This document shows, piece by piece, positions 5,874-5,970 of a stretch of DNA of 5,970 bases (its first letter is position 1; every line of letters starts with the position of its first letter). The DNA comes from Treponema sp. Its GTDB lineage: Bacteria; Spirochaetota; Spirochaetia; Treponematales; Treponemataceae. The DNA lies in contig JAFZWX010000064.1 of assembly GCA_017617145.1 (NCBI GenBank), positions 1-5,970 of the forward strand, written 5' to 3'. The notes below the pieces were generated by a model. That model worked only from the letters and a program-made list of their open reading frames with translations, searched no databases and had not been told where the DNA came from. The position numbers and the translations under genes are program-made.

Positions 5874-5934
5874 ACTTCATAGAATGTTTAAACCCAAAAA
5901 CTACCACATTAAAGGGACAAACAAACTATGAAGT
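5874..5934. repeat. Imperfect inverted repeat enclosing the transposase start codon
   Basis: Arms 5874-5889 and 5919-5934 pair at 14 of 16 positions: 9 bp (ACTTCATAG with CTATGAAGT), a 2x2 A/A internal loop, then 5 bp (TGTTT with AAACA), around a 29-nt loop. The right arm includes the ATG at 5928. The left arm is followed on the minus strand by seven T, so the same structure could act as a weak terminator for leftward transcription. Confidence 0.6.
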
Positions 5935-5970
5935 CATACAGTCATTTTACACAAATGGACATATGTTGTC
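5928..5970 (+). CDS. IS30-family-like transposase, N-terminal fragment
   Basis: The last 43 bases encode MKSYSHFTQMDICC and continue beyond the window. Short N-termini of the form M-x-x-Y-(S/T)-H-(L/F)-T are typical of IS30-family DDE transposases, where they lead into a helix-turn-helix that binds the element's terminal repeats. AAAGGG (5911-5916) lies 11 nt before the ATG as a ribosome-binding site. The start codon is inside the right arm of the inverted repeat at 5919-5934, which could limit translation from transcripts entering from outside. Fourteen residues are few, so the family call is tentative; the catalytic domain is out of view. Confidence 0.5.
   Translation, partial: MKSYSHFTQMDICC

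Larger units (their letters stand above)
5874..5970 (+). mobile_element. Left end of an insertion sequence, probably IS30 family (partial)
   Basis: The right edge of the window carries the start of a transposase-like gene preceded by about 50 bp of non-coding DNA, the usual arrangement at the left end of an IS30-family element. The boundary near 5874 is a guess: it is where the inverted-repeat structure begins, just beyond the A-rich tract upstream of the PLD-like gene. Only one end is visible, so terminal repeats and target duplication cannot be confirmed. No second copy of this terminal sequence was seen in the window. Confidence 0.5.

Noticed and set aside
1..5970. CRISPR array, tRNA or rRNA gene
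   Set aside because: No regularly spaced repeats and no cloverleaf or rRNA-like stretches were seen on reading the sequence.

Overview
The window is low-GC bacterial DNA of mosaic composition, compact, with Shine-Dalgarno sites upstream of most genes. Nothing identifies the species. The base composition, a MIF-type tautomerase, an IS30-like element and scattered nuclease genes would fit a host-associated anaerobe such as an oral or gut spirochaete (Treponema) or a clostridium-like organism. That is a guess from general knowledge, not a result.

Layout, left to right. (1) Positions 1-13 hold a Shine-Dalgarno-like motif and an ATG on the minus strand, probably the first codon of a gene leaving the window. 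(2) Positions 112-462 (+) are a Nudix/MutT-type gene that has lost its normal N-terminus. (3) Positions 596-3672 (-) are a two-gene, AT-rich operon: a PD-(D/E)XK nuclease (2461-3672), then a GHKL (Hsp90/MutL-like) ATPase whose C-terminus also looks like a PD-(D/E)XK nuclease domain (596-2398). (4) Divergently from it, behind a promoter with a perfect TATAAT and a 21-bp dyad symmetry, lie a MIF-like tautomerase (3844-4185) and, 17 bp later, a DUF6946-like protein with a D...ExK nuclease signature (4203-4976). (5) A 71-aa protein of unknown function (5062-5277) follows a strong Shine-Dalgarno sequence. (6) Facing it is a single-HKD phospholipase D-like protein with a C-terminal cysteine cluster (5284-5856, -). 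(7) The right edge is the left end of an insertion sequence, probably IS30 family, whose transposase start codon lies in one arm of a long hairpin.

Working model (inference): this is an accessory or defence-island segment. Four predicted proteins carry nuclease-type signatures: PD-(D/E)XK in the ATPase C-terminus, in the 403-aa protein and in the DUF6946-like protein, plus HKD in the PLD-like protein. The best candidate for an undescribed system is the GHKL ATPase + PD-(D/E)XK nuclease pair, in which an ATP-dependent switch protein could control or work with a nuclease. The truncated Nudix gene, the uncertain 5' end of the PLD-like gene and the adjacent IS suggest repeated rearrangement around older host-like genes.
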